Of a stretch of 8,882 nt of DNA, positions 7,351-8,882 are shown piece after piece. This DNA is from Porphyromonadaceae bacterium (GTDB taxonomy: Bacteria; Bacteroidota; Bacteroidia; Bacteroidales; Tannerellaceae). The notes under the pieces are model-generated. The model saw nothing but the letters and a program-made list of their open reading frames with translations. It had not been told where the DNA came from and did no database searches. The position numbers and the translations under genes are program-made. Position 1 is the stretch's first letter; every line of letters begins with the position of its first letter. The stretch lies in NCBI GenBank assembly GCA_003517945.1, contig DOZP01000177.1, forward strand, positions 20,116 through 28,997, read 5' to 3'.

Positions 7351-8481
7351 ATGGAGACAATAAAGAGAATACTTCAGGAACGGATAATGTCCAGAATTGC
7401 TCCTGGCAAGGCTGTGTTAATTTTTGGTGCACGACGTGTAGGTAAAACGGTAATGATGCGTAAAATTGTTGATGCTTATCCCGGTCGGACAATGCTGCTC
7501 AATGGTGAGGACTACGACACGTTGGCATTGTTGGAAAACCGCACCGTCGCCAATTATCGGCATTTATTGGAAGGAATCGACCTGCTGGCCATTGACGAGG
7601 CGCAGAATATCCCGCAAATCGGCAGTATTCTGAAACTGATTGTCGATGAAATACCGGGGATAAGCGTATTGGCAAGCGGTTCTTCATCATTCGACCTGCT
7701 CAACAAGACAGGTGAACCGTTAGTTGGTCGCAGTACGCAGTTTCTACTTACACCTTTCTCACAACGGGAAATCGCACAAACGGAAAAAATGCTTGAAACA
7801 CGTCAAAATCTTGAATCCCGTTTGATTTACGGCTCTTACCCGGAAGTAGTAATGATGGATAATTTCGAGCGTAAGACCGATTATTTGCGCGATATTGTCG
7901 GAGCATATCTACTGAAAGATATTTTAGCTATCGACGGACTAAAAAATTCAAGCAAGATGCGCGACCTGTTACGGCTTATTGCTTTCCAGTTGGGCAGTGA
8001 GGCTTCATACGATGAGTTGGGTAAACAACTTGGTATGAGTAAAACAACCGTTGAGAAGTATCTCGACCTGTTGGAAAAGACCTTTGTCGTTTATCGTTTG
8101 GGAGCGTATTCCCGTAATCTGCGTAAGGAGGTTACGAAAGCCGGTAAGTGGTATTTTTATGACAATGGGATTCGTAACGCTATTATCGGAGCATTCTCTC
8201 CATTGGCCATTCGGCAGGATGTCGGTGCGCTGTGGGAAAACTACATCATCAGCGAGAGACGAAAAGCGAATTTCAACGAGGGACTACATAAGGAGTTCTA
8301 TTTCTGGCGTACCTATGACAAACAGGAAATTGATCTTATCGAAGAGAGTTCGGATAGTCTGACAGCTTTGGAATTTAAGTGGGGAAACAAGACGCCTTCT
8401 GCTCCGAAAACCTTTCAAGAAGCATATTCTCATGCGGAATTTTACGTCGTAAACAAAGATAACTATCTGAAATTTATATAA
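7351..8481 (+). CDS. AAA-family ATPase with DUF4143 C-terminal domain
   Basis: A complete 376-residue cytoplasmic protein with no signal or membrane segment. Residues about 15-190 form the P-loop ATPase: Walker A GARRVGKT (26-33), Walker B LLAIDEAQ (D82, E83), and a sensor-like strand VLASGSSSF (106-114). Residues about 215-255 look like a winged helix (DELGKQLGMSKTTVEKYLDLLEK). The C-terminus is of DUF4143 type, with LWENYIISERRK (294-305), FYFWRT and the pair EIDLIEE...LEFKWG. The last pair (D328, E341, K343) has the spacing of a PD-(D/E)xK nuclease-like core. Proteins of this type are abundant and often multi-copy in Bacteroides, and their physiological role is not settled. A nucleic-acid-linked or toxin/defence-type role is possible but unproven. 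The ATG at 7351 is preferred because the frame begins there just after a purine-rich stretch and a strong promoter match. There is no functional link to the upstream glycan genes. Confidence 0.92.
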   Translation: METIKRILQERIMSRIAPGKAVLIFGARRVGKTVMMRKIVDAYPGRTMLLNGEDYDTLALLENRTVANYRHLLEGIDLLAIDEAQNIPQIGSILKLIVDEIPGISVLASGSSSFDLLNKTGEPLVGRSTQFLLTPFSQREIAQTEKMLETRQNLESRLIYGSYPEVVMMDNFERKTDYLRDIVGAYLLKDILAIDGLKNSSKMRDLLRLIAFQLGSEASYDELGKQLGMSKTTVEKYLDLLEKTFVVYRLGAYSRNLRKEVTKAGKWYFYDNGIRNAIIGAFSPLAIRQDVGALWENYIISERRKANFNEGLHKEFYFWRTYDKQEIDLIEESSDSLTALEFKWGNKTPSAPKTFQEAYSHAEFYVVNKDNYLKFI

Positions 8482-8607
8482 TTGGGAAAATGAAACATTC
8501 CATCCTGTGATATCAAGGCGGCATGGATGGTGGCGACTTTATCATTTGAGAAGGGCGAATTTTGGGGTGGTAATACACAGAACTGTAAATAGAAAAGACT
8601 TGAAAAT
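8482..8607. other. Non-coding spacer with no recognised signal
   Basis: These 126 bases hold only very short reading frames (such as a six-codon frame from 8490). I see no hairpin, tRNA or exact TAnnTTTG promoter box. AGAAAAGACTTGAAAAT immediately precedes the next start codon and is the A-rich leader usual for Bacteroides. Confidence 0.45.
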
Positions 8608-8882
8608 ATGAAATATTTCCTATATATCCTGTTGGTTGCGATTGTCCTGTTTGTTGGTTTTTGGGCAATTATTATTGTTTCTCTTTCCGGAATCGGGAAA
8701 TTCTATGTTCCATTTATTTTCATTAGTGCGATTTTGTTGTTGGTATTTGCATTTTTACATATATTCCATTTTGTAGCATCAAAAAAAATGAAAAAAATCT
8801 GGTTGCTATTCTTGTCGTTAATGCTTGTGTCGTGTGCAATTTATGAAGGAAGAAACGCTTATGACAGAAGTATTTTAAGAGT
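8608..8882 (+). CDS. Hypothetical membrane protein, 3'-truncated by the window edge
   Basis: An open frame of at least 91 codons runs from the ATG at 8608 to the window end without a stop. Residues 2-28 (MKYFLYILLVAIVLF...) and 32-56 (FYVPFIFISAILLLVFAF) are strong membrane segments joined by a short GIGK turn. Residues 61-76 (MKKIWLLFLSLMLVSC) form a third hydrophobic stretch after a lysine cluster. I do not recognise a family. That third stretch also reads as a stand-alone lipoprotein signal starting at the in-frame ATG at 8788, with lipobox LVSC, so the true product may begin there. The DNA is visibly more AT-rich than the sulfatase/lyase genes. Coding is likely because the frame is open and the hydrophobic segments are well formed, but start and function are uncertain. 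Confidence 0.6.
   Translation, partial: MKYFLYILLVAIVLFVGFWAIIIVSLSGIGKFYVPFIFISAILLLVFAFLHIFHFVASKKMKKIWLLFLSLMLVSCAIYEGRNAYDRSILR

Noticed and set aside
7341..7442. Alternative ATG at 7341 for the ATPase gene
   Set aside because: It is in another frame and stops after about 33 codons, while the 7351 frame carries the Walker motifs.

Overview
The window looks like a fragment of a Bacteroides-type genome (Bacteroidota, gut or glycan-degrading lineage). The evidence is a run of exported S1 sulfatases and a heparinase II/III-like lyase, lipoprotein signals typical of polysaccharide-utilisation loci, genes without strong Shine-Dalgarno sequences, a promoter matching the Bacteroides TAnnTTTG element, and a spacer full of the C-rich/G-rich hairpins and short A/T repeats that are common between Bacteroides genes. 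I cannot name the species.

Region 1 (1-5621) is a tight three-gene plus-strand cluster. It holds the C-terminal part of an S1 sulfatase resembling N-acetylglucosamine-6-sulfatases (its start and catalytic formylglycine motif lie upstream of the window), then a PHP-fold DUF3604 / CehA-McbA-like metallohydrolase with a twin-arginine plus lipobox leader, then an 868-residue lipoprotein of the DUF4962 + heparinase II/III lyase type. Gaps of 15 and 23 bases suggest one transcript. Region 2 (5622-5810) is a 189-base spacer that is almost entirely repeat: two mirror-related hairpins, 7-base-period A/T repeats, and imperfect inverted ends. Region 3 (5811-7214) is a second, complete serine-type S1 sulfatase with a signal peptide.

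Region 4 (7215-8882) appears unrelated to glycan use. It holds a Bacteroides-type promoter, a complete AAA ATPase with a DUF4143-type C-terminus, and the beginning of an AT-rich, very hydrophobic membrane protein that runs off the window.

The working model for 1-7214 is breakdown of a sulfated, uronate-containing glycan, such as a heparan-sulfate-like glycosaminoglycan or another sulfated polymer. The lyase would cut the chain, the two sulfatases would remove sulfates at different positions, and the PHP protein would remove an unknown group. No SusC/SusD pair, glycoside hydrolase or regulator is visible, so the substrate stays open. The most interesting points are the PHP metallohydrolase between a sulfatase and a lyase, and the lyase's apparent loss of the usual zinc-ligand pattern.
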